A stretch of 64,000 bases of DNA from CSSed11-175R1 sp041685735 (GCA_041685735.1 JAWLFE010000003.1:1-64000); one strand, 5' to 3'; positions 1 through 8,147 are shown, numbered from the stretch's first letter. Translations and numbers: made by a program. The notes: generated from the sequence alone by a model not told the origin.

Positions 1-125
1 CCAGGCCGTCGGTCTCCGGGGTGGGGGACTGCGGGGTGGCGGTCTGCTGGCCGCCGGTCTCCGGGGTGGCGGTCTCCGGGGTGGGGGACTGCGGGGTGGG
101 GGACTGCGGGGTGGCGGTCTGCGAT
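1..125. repeat. Imperfect 15-bp-class tandem repeats inside the first gene
   Basis: Short GC-rich units built from ggggtggcggtct and ggggtgggggact recur about seven times. On the minus strand they encode alternating ATPQSPTP and ATPET blocks in the partial helicase-like gene. They look like a flexible linker that grows or shrinks by slippage. The array may continue beyond the window. Confidence 0.7.
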
Positions 126-688
126 GCCCCGACCTCGACCGGCAGCGTCAGCCGTCCCAGCCCGATCGACTCCCGGTGCACGATCGGCAGGTCGTGGTCG
201 TCGGTGAGCTCCGTCGCGAGCGGACCGCGGGGTCCGCCGTCGACCCAGGCCGCACGGCCGTCCGGCAGGACGATGTCCCCGCGCGCATCCACCGGTGTGG
301 TGGCGTCGGTGCGGCGTGTCGCCAACACCCCGTGCCACCAGACCGGTTGGCCGGATCGGAGGTCGTAGGTGTTGGTCCAGGTCAGGGCGTGCAGCCGTTC
401 CCGATCCAGGTCGATGTCGGGTGACAGCCGGTAGGGCGGCAGATCGATGACCTCCGGTGCCCGGGCATCGGCGTTGTCGACCGCCAACTCGATGACGATG
501 CGGTGCCGGTGGAGCCAGTGGTGATGCAGGACCGCCGCGACGGCACGCGGGTGCGCCAGGACCCGATCGTCGATCACCACGCGGGTGGCATCGCGGTACC
601 CATCCGGCGTCGGGGCATCCGGACCCACCACGACCCCACGGCCGAGCAGGACGGGGCCGGGGAACGACGCGGCGGCTGAAGGGGGCAT
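1..688 (-). CDS. Probable UvrD/Rep-family ATP-dependent helicase, N-terminal part (partial)
   Basis: The frame is open from an ATG at 688 to the window edge, so only the first 229 codons are seen and the C-terminus is missing. The protein opens with a small domain containing the stretches VVIDDRVLAHPRA and LTWTNTYDLRSGQPVWWHG. These resemble, from memory, the N-terminus of an actinobacterial UvrD-like helicase family in which a similar NTYD...PVWW segment precedes the P-loop. No Walker motif lies inside the window, so the helicase call is an inference. The last visible 40 residues are a low-complexity run of T, P, Q, S and E. No good ribosome binding site is visible, and a TAGCCT hexamer lies 8 bases before the ATG, which fits a leaderless message. 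Confidence 0.5.
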   Translation of the reverse strand, partial: MPPSAAASFPGPVLLGRGVVVGPDAPTPDGYRDATRVVIDDRVLAHPRAVAAVLHHHWLHRHRIVIELAVDNADARAPEVIDLPPYRLSPDIDLDRERLHALTWTNTYDLRSGQPVWWHGVLATRRTDATTPVDARGDIVLPDGRAAWVDGGPRGPLATELTDDHDLPIVHRESIGLGRLTLPVEVGASQTATPQSPTPQSPTPETATPETGGQQTATPQSPTPETDGL

Positions 689-696
689 GGCGCGGC

Positions 697-702
697 AGGC
701 TA
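697..702 (-). promoter_or_regulatory. Candidate -10 box (TAGCCT) of a leaderless promoter
   Basis: On the minus strand a TAGCCT hexamer ends 8 bases before the ATG at 688. That spacing would put the transcription start at or next to the start codon. No convincing -35 box is visible. Confidence 0.35.
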
Positions 703-788
703 ACGGCGGGTGAGGCTCGTGACGGACCGCGCCCTACGGGCTGTGGACGGCCGGCGCCCGGCGCGCGGGGGACGCGGCGCGACCGTCC

Positions 789-1625
789 TCAGGCGGGCTG
801 GTACCAGTCACGTGCCGCGAGGAAGCCGATCGCCCAGGCCAGCAGCTCGTCGTCGCCGGTCACGCGGAGGGACCCCAGCAGCTCCTCGGTGGTCGGCAGC
901 GTGCGGTCGACCACCTGGGCGAAGCCGTCGCAGTCCAGCCATGCGGCGTGGTCGGTATCCACGGTGAGGTGGCCACCGAGCTCCAGCTTGCCGGCGATGG
1001 CGGCCTGGTGGATCCGGTGCCAGTCGGGGAGCTGACCGTCTTCGACACCGTCGATGCCATCGAACGGGGGGCGGTCCACGAACTGGCTGAGTTCGTGGGG
1101 CGACACCTCGGTCGGTCCGTCGTCGGTGTCGAAGCGTTGCAGGGCCGCGGTCGCGACGTCCAGCAGCCAGGTCCGCGCGGCCAGGTCGGTCACCGGGATC
1201 GGCTCGACGACCGAGGGGAGCCCGAAGGCGCGTCGAGCGGCGTTCGACGCCAGGTCGCGGGGGCGCAGGTCGTCGGCCGCGTCCTCGGGATCCTCATCGG
1301 TCCGCCAGGTGCGCAGGTCCTCACCGTCCGCGACCCGGTAGATGCCGACCTCGGTGCCGTCGCGCAGGATGGCAACCAACTGGGTGATCCCGATGATCTC
1401 CTCGCCGCTGCTGACCTCCTCGGCGGTCACGACGACCAGGCCGCCGGAGTCGACCGGCACCTCGAGGATGCCGTTGTCGCGCATCTCGACGTCGACCAGG
1501 GACACGGTGTCGCCCTCGGCGCGCCGCAGAGCCACGATCGCTCGGGTTGCAGGGTCGATCTCGCCGAGTTCCCGGTCGAGTTGGACCAGGACCTCGAGCG
1601 CGGTGGTGGGATCGATGCTGCGCAC
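789..1625 (-). CDS. Conserved hypothetical protein, 278 aa
   Basis: I do not recognise this family. The GTG start at 1625 has a GGAG about 8 bases upstream and the frame ends in TGA at 789. The product is soluble and acidic, with no signal peptide, membrane segment or known motif. The first third looks like a beta-rich sensor or immunity-type fold, with strands such as GGLVVVTAEEV and QLVAILRDGTEVGIYRV. The C-terminal half is helical and rich in tryptophan and aspartate. It lies 54 bp downstream of copZ on the same strand, so it could be the tail of the csoR-copZ unit, but no copper motif (CxxC or a His/Met cluster) is present. Confidence 0.6.
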   Translation of the reverse strand: MRSIDPTTALEVLVQLDRELGEIDPATRAIVALRRAEGDTVSLVDVEMRDNGILEVPVDSGGLVVVTAEEVSSGEEIIGITQLVAILRDGTEVGIYRVADGEDLRTWRTDEDPEDAADDLRPRDLASNAARRAFGLPSVVEPIPVTDLAARTWLLDVATAALQRFDTDDGPTEVSPHELSQFVDRPPFDGIDGVEDGQLPDWHRIHQAAIAGKLELGGHLTVDTDHAAWLDCDGFAQVVDRTLPTTEELLGSLRVTGDDELLAWAIGFLAARDWYQPA

Positions 1626-1678
1626 GTCGGCTCCGCGGGTGGTGGTGGCGTGTGCTGTCGGTTCGGAGCCGCCCCGGG

Positions 1679-1888
1679 TCAGGACGAGGCGGCAACCTCG
1701 TAGCCGGCTTCCTCGATCGCGGCATGGATCGCGGCGTCGTCGGCGTCTCCCGTGACGGTGACGGTTCGGGCATCGATGTCGACGGAGACGTCGTCGACCT
1801 GGGTCAATGCGCCGACCTCGCCTTCGATGGCGGTCTTGCAGTGCCCACAGGAGATGTCCGGCACCTGGTAGTTGCGGGTGGTCGCCAT
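1679..1888 (-). CDS. copZ: CopZ-like heavy-metal-associated (HMA) protein
   Basis: This is a 69-residue single HMA-domain protein that should bind Cu(I) and carry it in the cytoplasm. The metal motif SCGHC places the two ligands at Cys14 and Cys17, near the N-terminus as in CopZ and in MerP-like domains. The remainder shows the expected pattern of alternating strands and helices ending in AIEEAGYEV. The ATG at 1888 was chosen because it gives the exact family length; the longer upstream frame is a shadow of csoR. It lies 55 bp after csoR on the same strand. No CopA ATPase gene is next to it, so its delivery partner must be encoded elsewhere. Confidence 0.9.
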   Translation of the reverse strand: MATTRNYQVPDISCGHCKTAIEGEVGALTQVDDVSVDIDARTVTVTGDADDAAIHAAIEEAGYEVAASS

Positions 1889-1943
1889 GCTGTCACCTTC
1901 CGTGTGTCGGGTGGAACCCGGTTCGACGCTTCCGTCGTCCGGT

Positions 1944-2225
1944 TCAGCGCTTGATGAGCCGATGGATGACATCGAGCGCCTCGTCGATCTTCTCATCGGC
2001 GGTCTGCGGCCCCTGGTCGATGGCGTCGCGGACGCAGTGCCGGACGTGGTCGTCGAGCATGCCCGTCGCAACCCCCTGCAGCGCCCGTGTGGCCGAGGAG
2101 ATCTGCGTCAGGACGTCGATGCAGTATCGGTCCTCCTCGACCATGCGCTGCAGGCCGCGGACCTGTCCCTCGATCCGGCGCAGACGAGCCAACAGGTCGT
2201 CCCGGTTCCCGGCGTAGCCGTGCAT
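1944..2225 (-). CDS. csoR: CsoR-family copper-sensing repressor
   Basis: The 93-residue all-helical DUF156 protein has the Cu(I) ligand triad of CsoR at Cys35, His60 and Cys64, almost the same positions as in the Mycobacterium tuberculosis protein. The family signature of LLARLRRIEGQVRGL and RYCIDVLTQ is complete. CsoR proteins repress copper-resistance genes in apo form and let go of DNA when Cu(I) binds. It is the first gene of a two-gene unit with copZ. A G-tract site just upstream of its start fits autoregulation. The ligand set fits copper better than formaldehyde (FrmR) or nickel (RcnR) relatives. Confidence 0.93.
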   Translation of the reverse strand: MHGYAGNRDDLLARLRRIEGQVRGLQRMVEEDRYCIDVLTQISSATRALQGVATGMLDDHVRHCVRDAIDQGPQTADEKIDEALDVIHRLIKR

Positions 2226-2271
2226 CTCGTCTCCGTGCGGCCTCGAGTCGGAGATTTCAGCGTACCAGCTT

Positions 2272-2297
2272 GGTAGCCCAGGGGGGTACCCCTACGG
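2272..2297. promoter_or_regulatory. Candidate CsoR operator
   Basis: The sequence gtagcccaggggggtacccc lies 47-70 bp before the csoR start and contains the perfect palindrome ggggtacccc at 2283..2292. Known CsoR sites are G/C tracts flanked by TA-containing arms, which this resembles. The site lies between csoR and the divergent deaminase gene. Confidence 0.55.
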
Positions 2298-2368
2298 CCT
2301 GGATCGGGAGTGGCCATGGGCGGTCATGCAGGAGGCCGGCGTCGGCCACCAGCCCGCGGTGGAGCGCC

Positions 2369-2374
2369 TACGGT
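2369..2374 (+). promoter_or_regulatory. Candidate -10 box (TACGGT) of a leaderless promoter
   Basis: TACGGT ends 7 bases before the ATG of the deaminase gene at 2382, and no Shine-Dalgarno sequence is visible between them. No clear -35 box is seen. Confidence 0.3.
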
Positions 2375-2381
2375 TGCCGGC

Positions 2382-2828
2382 ATGCACGATCGGTGGATGG
2401 AGGTGGCGATCGCCGCGGCGCGTCAGGCCGCGGCGCACGACGACGTGCCGATCGGGGCGGTCGTGGTCCGGGGTGATGAGGTCGTCGGCCAGGGACACAA
2501 CCGCCGGGAGGTGGATGGCGACCCGACCGCCCATGCGGAGATCCTCGCCCTGCGAGCCGCAGCCGCGGCGGTCGGTACCTGGCGGCTGGATGGATGCAGC
2601 CTGTACGTCACCCTCGAGCCGTGCGCGATGTGTGCCGGCGCGCTGGTGTTGGCCCGTCTCGACCGAGTGGTCTTCGCTGCGGACGACCCCAAGGCGGGTG
2701 CGGTCGGCGCGCTGTACGACATCCCACGGGATCCGCGTCTGAACCACCAGGTCGAGGTCGTCCGGGGCGTGCGTGCCGAGGAGTGTGGCCAGCTGCTCCG
2801 CGACTTCTTCCGCGACCGACGGCGCTAG
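2382..2828 (+). CDS. tadA: tRNA(adenine-34) deaminase TadA
   Basis: This 148-residue enzyme should convert A34 of tRNA-Arg(ACG) to inosine in the cytoplasm. The zinc site is complete, with His51 and catalytic Glu53 in TAHAEILAL and Cys81/Cys84 in PCAMCAGA. The ATG at 2382 gives the normal family length; the upstream in-frame ATG adds an unrelated, low-quality N-terminus. A tRNA-Ser gene follows about 100 bp downstream on the same strand, an arrangement common in actinobacteria. Cytosine or guanine deaminases share the fold, but the PCAMCAGALVLARLDRVVF stretch is typical of TadA. Confidence 0.93.
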   Translation: MHDRWMEVAIAAARQAAAHDDVPIGAVVVRGDEVVGQGHNRREVDGDPTAHAEILALRAAAAAVGTWRLDGCSLYVTLEPCAMCAGALVLARLDRVVFAADDPKAGAVGALYDIPRDPRLNHQVEVVRGVRAEECGQLLRDFFRDRRR

Positions 2829-2932
2829 GCCCGAGCCGCTGTCGGTGGGCATCCTGGCGCCCGGTTGCCCCTCGTGGTCCCGCTTGCGTACGCTCCAGAC
2901 CGCTCGTCGGGGCTCGGCTCCGGCAGCACGCT

Positions 2933-3024
2933 GGAGGGATCGCATAGTCCGGCCTAGTGCGCCCGCCTCGAAAGCGGGTAGGCCCGCAAGGGTCTCGAGG
3001 GTTCGAATCCCTCTCCCTCCGCCA
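2933..3024 (+). tRNA. tRNA-Ser(CGA)
   Basis: The acceptor stem GGAGGGA pairs with TCCCTCC. The anticodon loop reads CTCGAAA with anticodon CGA. A long variable arm (taggcccgcaagggtctcg) marks a class II serine tRNA, the T-loop is GGTTCGAATCC, and CCA is encoded at 3022..3024. An imperfect hairpin at about 3042..3062 may end the transcript. Confidence 0.95.
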
Positions 3025-3276
3025 CGTATGCCCAGGTCAGATGCGGTTTCCTCCGGGAAGCCGCCTCTCGTCCTTGGGCGGACACTCGCCCGATGGTCAC
3101 AGAACGGTCACTCGACGCCCGGTACCGACCACGACGAGCGACCCGGCGAAGCCGAGCACCGGCAGCGCGTCATCCACTTGGCGCTTGGCGCGTGACCGCG
3201 CTGGCGGCCTTCCCAACCGGGGTGGGTCACACCGCCGTGGTGCAGCTGCGGGGAACCTCGTGGTCGTCGGGACGGG

Positions 3277-4926
3277 CTAGGCACGTGGTTCCTGGTCGGC
3301 GAGTGTCGGAGCAGGGTGAAGCGCCCGGGTGCGCGGCAGCCGGAGGGTGAACCTGGCCCCTTCGTGGCGTGCATCCTCGTGGTCGTAGCGCAACGTGCCG
3401 CCGTTCGCTGTCGCGAGCTCCTGGCAGATGGCGAGGCCGAGTCCGAGCCCGCTGGTGGGCCGTCGGTCCCCGACGAGCTCTTGGGAGAAGGGCTCGAACA
3501 GCTTCGGGACGAACCCGGCCGGGACGCCGGGGCCGTGGTCCGCCACGCTGAGCTCGACCACGTCCTCGTCAGGATCCACCTCGACACGGATCGGTGGGCC
3601 GCCGTGCCTGCGCGCGTTGTTGAGCAGGTTCGCGATGATCTGCTCCAGGTGGGCCGGGTCCACCAGGGCGTGGACGTCCAGTGACGGGGTGGACACCTGG
3701 ACGCCCGCCAGCTCCTCACGTTCCTCGACGTGGCGGTGCACCACCTCGACCACGTTGGTCGGCTCGACCGATGGCGTCCGGCGCCCATGCTGCGCGCTGC
3801 TGACCTCGAGCAGGTTGTCGATGAGCGACGTCAGGTGCATGCCGTTGCGGTGGATCGCCGACAGACCCTCACGTGCCGGCGGGTCCAGCGTCTGGTTGCG
3901 CACCAGGAGCAGTTCGCTGAAGCCCACGATCGTGGTCAGCGGCGTGCGCAGTTCGTGGGACACCGCGGAGAGCAGATGCTCACGGTCGGTCGCGACGTCC
4001 TGGTAGGTCTCGCTCTCGACGGTCCGCGACGCCAGGAGCAGTGCCGTTGCCGCGATCCCGACGAGGAACAGGTGCAGGAGGACCGACCGGCCCCCGGCCG
4101 GGAGCGAGAGCACCGCGAACGGTCCACGGTCGAACGTCGTGGCCGTCACCGCGATGACCGTGGTCAGCGCGACGCCCAGCACGACGCCAGCGGTCCGCAG
4201 CCGGATCGCCGCCCACAACAACGGCAGCAGGACCAGGTAGCTCAGCTGGGCCGCGTACCGGGGGTCCTGGATGTTGAACAGCATGGTGGTGACCACCACG
4301 CTGGTCGTCGTGGCCAGCCAGAGCTCCGGGGTCCGCGCACTCGGCCAGGGGATCCGACCGGTCACGACCAGCACCAGCGGGGTCAGCGTCAGGACCCCCA
4401 GCCAATCCCCGACCAACCATGCGAGTACTGCGGGCCCGAAGCTCTGTTCCGCGCTGCCCTGGACCGATCCGATGGCGCCGACGAGCGCGGCCGGGATGCT
4501 GCCGAGCAGCGCCGCCGCGCCGAACAGCAGGACCGCGCGCACATCATCGAGGTCGGTGGCTGCCCACCGGAGCACGAGCCAGGCGACCAGCAGGTGCCCA
4601 ACGGTGTTGGCGGACGACCACACCACCAAGGTCAGCACGTCGCTGCCGACGAGCACGTGGAAGACGACCTGAAGCGCGAAGATGGAGCCCAGGATGGCCG
4701 CCCACGCCCGCCGCGGCGAGACGAGCAACCCGCCGACCGCGATCCCGGCCGCCGGCCAGTAGATCCCGACGAGCTGCTCCTGCTGCTGCAGCGTGCTCGC
4801 GAACACGGCCGCCAGGCTGTAGGCGAGCGCCACGATCGCAACCTTCGGGAGCAGGCCACGCAAACCACCCGGGCCACCGCGCTGACCTGCCAGACGGCGA
4901 CCAGGCGCTCCGGTCCGTGGTGGCAT
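3277..4926 (-). CDS. MASE1-type membrane sensor histidine kinase
   Basis: The 549-residue protein has about eight hydrophobic segments between residues 28 and 300. The early stretch GIYWPAAGIAVGGLLV fits a MASE1 integral-membrane sensor domain. A HisKA domain follows with the phospho-accepting His324 in SHELRTP. The HATPase domain has an N box (IIANLLNNARRHGG), the G1 box DHGPGVP and the G2 box GLGLGLAICQELA. The ATG at 4926 was chosen because the longer frame upstream runs through promoter-like and repetitive non-coding sequence. No response regulator gene is adjacent, so it is an orphan kinase. The signal is unknown. Confidence 0.88.
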   Translation of the reverse strand: MPPRTGAPGRRLAGQRGGPGGLRGLLPKVAIVALAYSLAAVFASTLQQQEQLVGIYWPAAGIAVGGLLVSPRRAWAAILGSIFALQVVFHVLVGSDVLTLVVWSSANTVGHLLVAWLVLRWAATDLDDVRAVLLFGAAALLGSIPAALVGAIGSVQGSAEQSFGPAVLAWLVGDWLGVLTLTPLVLVVTGRIPWPSARTPELWLATTTSVVVTTMLFNIQDPRYAAQLSYLVLLPLLWAAIRLRTAGVVLGVALTTVIAVTATTFDRGPFAVLSLPAGGRSVLLHLFLVGIAATALLLASRTVESETYQDVATDREHLLSAVSHELRTPLTTIVGFSELLLVRNQTLDPPAREGLSAIHRNGMHLTSLIDNLLEVSSAQHGRRTPSVEPTNVVEVVHRHVEEREELAGVQVSTPSLDVHALVDPAHLEQIIANLLNNARRHGGPPIRVEVDPDEDVVELSVADHGPGVPAGFVPKLFEPFSQELVGDRRPTSGLGLGLAICQELATANGGTLRYDHEDARHEGARFTLRLPRTRALHPAPTLADQEPRA

Positions 4927-5151
4927 CTGGAGCCTTCCGCGCCGCGCTAGGTGGTGTTCACGAGTCAGACCGCCTGTCTGCCGACGCAAGGCCGCCCACG
5001 CCAGTGGGTAGGAAGGTCTGACCGTGACGTCGACCGACTGCTGGGTGGGACTGTAGGGGCTGTGCACCGTGGTGCGGAGGCGGGGGTGGGTCCAGGCGCC
5101 CGACGCTGGATCCCTCGGCAGGCTCCGCCGTATGGGTGGCCGGCTCCTATA

Positions 5152-5180
5152 TTGACATGTATATGTGGAGGACGTAGCGT
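5152..5180 (+). promoter_or_regulatory. Strong sigma-70-type promoter
   Basis: TTGACA at 5152..5157 is followed, after exactly 17 bases, by TAGCGT at 5175..5180. This is the clearest promoter in the window and sits in an unusually AT-rich patch (tatattgacatgtatatg). Transcription from about 5187 would give a leader of about 35 bases before the ATG at 5222. The element includes the GTG at 5165, so that upstream start codon is very unlikely to be used. Confidence 0.75.
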
Positions 5181-5221
5181 TGCATATGCACATCGATCTA
5201 CACCCCGCAGGGAGGGCACCG

Positions 5222-5533
5222 ATGGGCAAGATGATGGACGGTTGGAACGCGGTCGAACGCACGGTGGACGAGCCCGTGCTCCTGGACATCGCGGTGGAGC
5301 GTGTCGAGTCGTTGGGCTTCGCGCCGGTGGTGCGCAACCCGGGGCATGTGCTGCTGCGGCGCGACGGGACGCAGTGGACCCTGCGCGGTGAGCGCTTCCC
5401 GTTGGAGCTCGCGCTGGCCGAGTCAGATGACGGAGTGTTCGTCCAACTGCGGTACGACACGTTCGTGGCGTTCGACACCGGCGACCTCGAGGGGCTCGCC
5501 GACGAGCTTGCCGCGGTGGTTCGCGGTGGGTGA
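5222..5533 (+). CDS. Small protein of unknown function, paired with an XRE regulator
   Basis: The 103-residue product is acidic and soluble with no recognised domain. The ATG at 5222 has a strong ribosome binding site (GGGAGGG) 6 bases upstream and lies downstream of the promoter at 5152..5180. The body alternates strand-like stretches (HVLLRRDGTQWTLRGE, VFVQLRYDTFVAFDTG) with two helices. Its last 8 bases overlap the start of the XRE gene, so the two are translationally coupled. Such a strongly promoted, overlapping pair could be a toxin-antitoxin-like or other small regulatory module. I cannot assign either role from sequence. Confidence 0.7.
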   Translation: MGKMMDGWNAVERTVDEPVLLDIAVERVESLGFAPVVRNPGHVLLRRDGTQWTLRGERFPLELALAESDDGVFVQLRYDTFVAFDTGDLEGLADELAAVVRGG

Positions 5534-5732
5534 GACGCTCGACGTCGCAGCGGTGCTGCGCGACGCTCGGCACCATGCCGGGCTGACGCAGTCCGAGCTC
5601 GGTGAGCGGACCGGCATCGCCCAACCCAACATCAGCGCGTACGAATCCGGGCGGCGGATCCCCACCATCCGCACGCTCGTCGCCCTGCTCGATGCCTGTG
5701 GTGTCGACCTGTCGTGGCGGGCGCGCTCCTGA
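5526..5732 (+). CDS. XRE-family helix-turn-helix protein
   Basis: The 68-residue protein is little more than a Cro/C1-type helix-turn-helix: AAVLRDARHHAGLTQSEL, then GIAQPNISAYESGRR, then RTLVALLDACGVDL. It starts at a GTG that overlaps the end of the preceding gene by 8 bases. It probably binds the AT-rich promoter upstream and controls both genes, which is inferred from arrangement. It could equally be the antitoxin-like member of a two-gene module. Confidence 0.85.
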   Translation: MGETLDVAAVLRDARHHAGLTQSELGERTGIAQPNISAYESGRRIPTIRTLVALLDACGVDLSWRARS

Positions 5733-5778
5733 GGTGGGGCCGGGAGCGTCCCGCTGCCCGAGCTGACGACGTGACGGT

Positions 5779-6543
5779 TCACGCCGGCGGGATGCCTCCG
5801 GCTCGGTCACTGAGGTAGGCAGCGAGCGCGTCGTCGAGGAGGGTGTCGCCGCCGATCCGGGTGGTGACGGCGTGGTCGTTGAGCACGTCGCCGGTGGGGC
5901 CGTCCGCACGGATCCGACCCTGATCGAGCACGACGATGCGGTGGGCGAGGACAGCGGCTTCGCGCCGGTCGTGGGTGACGAGCAGGCTGGTGATCCGGTG
6001 GGTGGCCAGGACGTCTCGGACATCGGCGACGAGCCGCGCTCGGCTGGTCTCGTCGAGGGCGGCGAAGGGTTCGTCGAGCAGCAGCAGCCGCGGCGTGGTG
6101 GCCAGGGCACGGGCGATCGAGACGCGCTGGCCTTCCCCGCCGGACAGGCTGCGTGCCTGGCGGTCGGCGAGGTGGGCGATGCCGAGCTGGGCGAGCCAGG
6201 GCTCGGCCAGCTCCCGGGCTTCGGTTCGCGACCGGCCACGGAACCGCAGGCCGCTGGCGACGTTGTCGAGCACGGTGCCGCGGCGGAGCAGTGGCCGTTG
6301 GAGGACGGCGGCGCAGGCGGCGCGCAGCGCCGGTTCGTCGGCCGGCAGTCCGTCGAGCAGGACCCGTCCGCTGGTTGGCCGGGTCAGCAGTGCCGCCGTG
6401 CGCAGCAACGTGGACTTGCCGGCGCCGTTGGGGCCGAGGATCGCCACGGTCTGGTGGTGGGCGACCTCGAGGTTGGAGACGTCGAGGATCGTGTGACCCT
6501 CGCGGTCGACGGTGATGTCGCGGAGTTCGAGCAACGGGGTCAT
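5779..6543 (-). CDS. tupC: Tungstate-type ABC transporter, ATP-binding subunit
   Basis: The 254-residue ATPase has Walker A GPNGAGKST at 37-45, a signature SLSGGEGQRVSIARAL, Walker B LLLLDEPFAALDE and the switch His in LLVTHDRREA. It is the third gene of a tupA-tupB-tupC operon and its ATG overlaps the tupB stop codon. It should power uptake of an oxyanion through TupB. The final 40 residues are a short extension without the regulatory domain that some ModC proteins carry. Confidence 0.85.
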   Translation of the reverse strand: MTPLLELRDITVDREGHTILDVSNLEVAHHQTVAILGPNGAGKSTLLRTAALLTRPTSGRVLLDGLPADEPALRAACAAVLQRPLLRRGTVLDNVASGLRFRGRSRTEARELAEPWLAQLGIAHLADRQARSLSGGEGQRVSIARALATTPRLLLLDEPFAALDETSRARLVADVRDVLATHRITSLLVTHDRREAAVLAHRIVVLDQGRIRADGPTGDVLNDHAVTTRIGGDTLLDDALAAYLSDRAGGIPPA

Positions 6544-7244
6544 CGACGGGTGGTTCGGTCGCGCTGCTGGAGCGTGGTGAGGGTGAGGTTCACGAGGAGC
6601 GCGAGGGCGAGCAGCACGAACCCGAAGGCCAGGGCCGCGGCGAAGCGCCCTCGTGAGGCTTCGCGCACCGCAGCGGTGGTGAGCACCCGGGTCTCACCCT
6701 GGAGGTTGCCACCGACCATGAGCGCCGCGCCGACCTCGCTGATGGCGGCGCCGAACCCAGCCATGGCGACGGCGAGCAGGGGGAGGTGGGCCTCGCGCCC
6801 GAGCTCCCACAGCGACCGCAGTCGGCTCGCGCCGATACCCCGCATCTGGAGGCGGAACTCCTCATCGATCTGCTGCAGTGCGGCGGCCGACAGCGCGATC
6901 ACCACGGGGGTGGCGATCGCCGCCTGAGCGATGACCATCGCGGTCGGGGTGTACAGCAGCCGGAGACCGCCGAGTGGGCCGCTGCGCCACAGCAGCACGG
7001 TGAGAACCAGCCCGACCACGATGGGCGGCAGCCCCATCCCGGTGTTGGCCAGCGTGTACAGGGTCCGTCGGCCGCGGAAGCGCCCCACCGCGAGGCCCAG
7101 GCCGACCGGCAGGCCGAGCGCGAGGGCGATACCGGTGGCCGACAGCGAGATGCGCAGTGACCGCCACAGCACCTCGTAGGTGACCTCGTCACGGCCGACC
7201 AGCAGTTGCCAGGCGCCCTCGATGGCTTCGATCACCACCTCCAC
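6540..7244 (-). CDS. tupB: Tungstate-type ABC transporter, permease subunit
   Basis: The 234-residue membrane protein has about five hydrophobic helices and the cytoplasmic EAA-like loop around LWELGREAHLPLLAVAMAGFG. The sequence GGNLQGETRVLTTAAVREASRGRF matches TupB and WtpB permeases. The GTG start at 7244 lies 1 base after the tupA stop and has a strong GGAGGAGG site inside the end of tupA. Two further in-frame GTG codons at 7238 and 7235 are alternatives. Substrate specificity follows from TupA. Confidence 0.83.
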   Translation of the reverse strand: MEVVIEAIEGAWQLLVGRDEVTYEVLWRSLRISLSATGIALALGLPVGLGLAVGRFRGRRTLYTLANTGMGLPPIVVGLVLTVLLWRSGPLGGLRLLYTPTAMVIAQAAIATPVVIALSAAALQQIDEEFRLQMRGIGASRLRSLWELGREAHLPLLAVAMAGFGAAISEVGAALMVGGNLQGETRVLTTAAVREASRGRFAAALAFGFVLLALALLVNLTLTTLQQRDRTTRR

Positions 7245-7245
7245 G

Positions 7246-8106
7246 TCAGCCTCCTCCTCGCAGGTCGCCGGCGTCGCGACCGGCCGCCGGCACGAACAGC
7301 GCCTGTCCGTAGGCATCCATCCCGAAGCGACCGATGGACGCCTGGATGTCGTCGGCGACGATCCAGTCGGCGAACGCCTGACCGCCGTCCTCGTTGACCC
7401 GGTCACCGGCCGCGTCCGTGATCGGGATCACGTGGTAGAGGTTGAACAGCGCCGGGTCGCCCTCGTACAGGATGGCCAACCCGTCCTGGAGCTCGGTCGC
7501 GAGCCAGGTGCCCCGATCCGACAGCGTGTAGGCCTCGGCTTCGGCGGCGATCTGCAGGGTCGCACCCATCCCCTGCCCGGCCTCCCGGTACCCCTGACCG
7601 GACGGCTCGATCCCGGCCTGCTCCCACAGGCTCAGCTCCAGCGCATGCGTCCCCGAGTCGTCGCCTCGGGAGATGAACGCCGCCTCGCCGGTCGCCACCC
7701 GTTGCATGACCTCGGTGAGCGCTGTCGCCGGACCGACCTGCGAGGGATCGTCACCCGGGCCGAGCACCACGACGTCGTTGTACATCACCAGCTCGCGGTC
7801 CCCGGTCACCCCGGTGGCGACCAGCTGCCGCTCCGCATCGGGGGAGTGGGCGAGCACCACGTCCGCCTCACCGCGACGGCCGAGCTCGATCGCCTGCCCG
7901 CTGCCCACCGCGATGACGTCCAACCGGAAGCCGGTCTCCTGCTCGAACCGCGGCACGAGCACGTCCAGCAGCCCCGAGTCGTCGGTGGACGTCGTCGTGG
8001 CCAGGATCACCGGTCCGGCGTCGGTCCCATCCGCAGGCGTGCAGGCCACCGCCAGCGCCACGACCGCGACCGATCCGAGGAGCCGCCACACCGTCGGAGG
8101 GTCCAT
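7246..8106 (-). CDS. tupA: Tungstate-binding lipoprotein TupA
   Basis: The 286-residue precursor has a lipoprotein signal ending at Cys22 (VVALAVAC). Just after it comes TTTSTDDSGLL at 37-47, the oxyanion-binding motif of TupA-type proteins, and later SRGDDSGTHALE, the second signature. These proteins bind tungstate, sometimes molybdate, very tightly outside the membrane and hand it to TupB. The ATG at 8106 has a GGAGGGAGCGAGGG stretch in front and opens a normal signal peptide; the longer frame upstream runs antisense through the regulator gene. Tungsten use implies a tungsten-cofactor enzyme elsewhere in the genome. Confidence 0.88.
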   Translation of the reverse strand: MDPPTVWRLLGSVAVVALAVACTPADGTDAGPVILATTTSTDDSGLLDVLVPRFEQETGFRLDVIAVGSGQAIELGRRGEADVVLAHSPDAERQLVATGVTGDRELVMYNDVVVLGPGDDPSQVGPATALTEVMQRVATGEAAFISRGDDSGTHALELSLWEQAGIEPSGQGYREAGQGMGATLQIAAEAEAYTLSDRGTWLATELQDGLAILYEGDPALFNLYHVIPITDAAGDRVNEDGGQAFADWIVADDIQASIGRFGMDAYGQALFVPAAGRDAGDLRGGG

Positions 8107-8134
8107 CCCTCGCTCCCTCCCCACCTGTGCCAGA

Positions 8135-8147
8135 CTGTCTGAGACAG
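8135..8147. promoter_or_regulatory. Candidate operator of the GntR-type regulator
   Basis: CTGTCT G AGACAG is a perfect 6+1+6 inverted repeat. It lies 29 bp before tupA and 25 bp before the chosen start of the divergent regulator gene. This is where a repressor acting on both would be expected. Confidence 0.6.

Noticed and set aside
3730..4950. Long plus-strand open frame of 406 codons
   Set aside because: It is antisense to the histidine kinase, rich in Arg/Gln/Pro low-complexity sequence and has no recognisable domain; a typical high-GC shadow.
5165..5221. Upstream GTG (5165) or ATG (5186) start for the 103-residue protein
   Set aside because: Both lie in or at the edge of the promoter and expected transcription start, while the ATG at 5222 has an excellent ribosome binding site.
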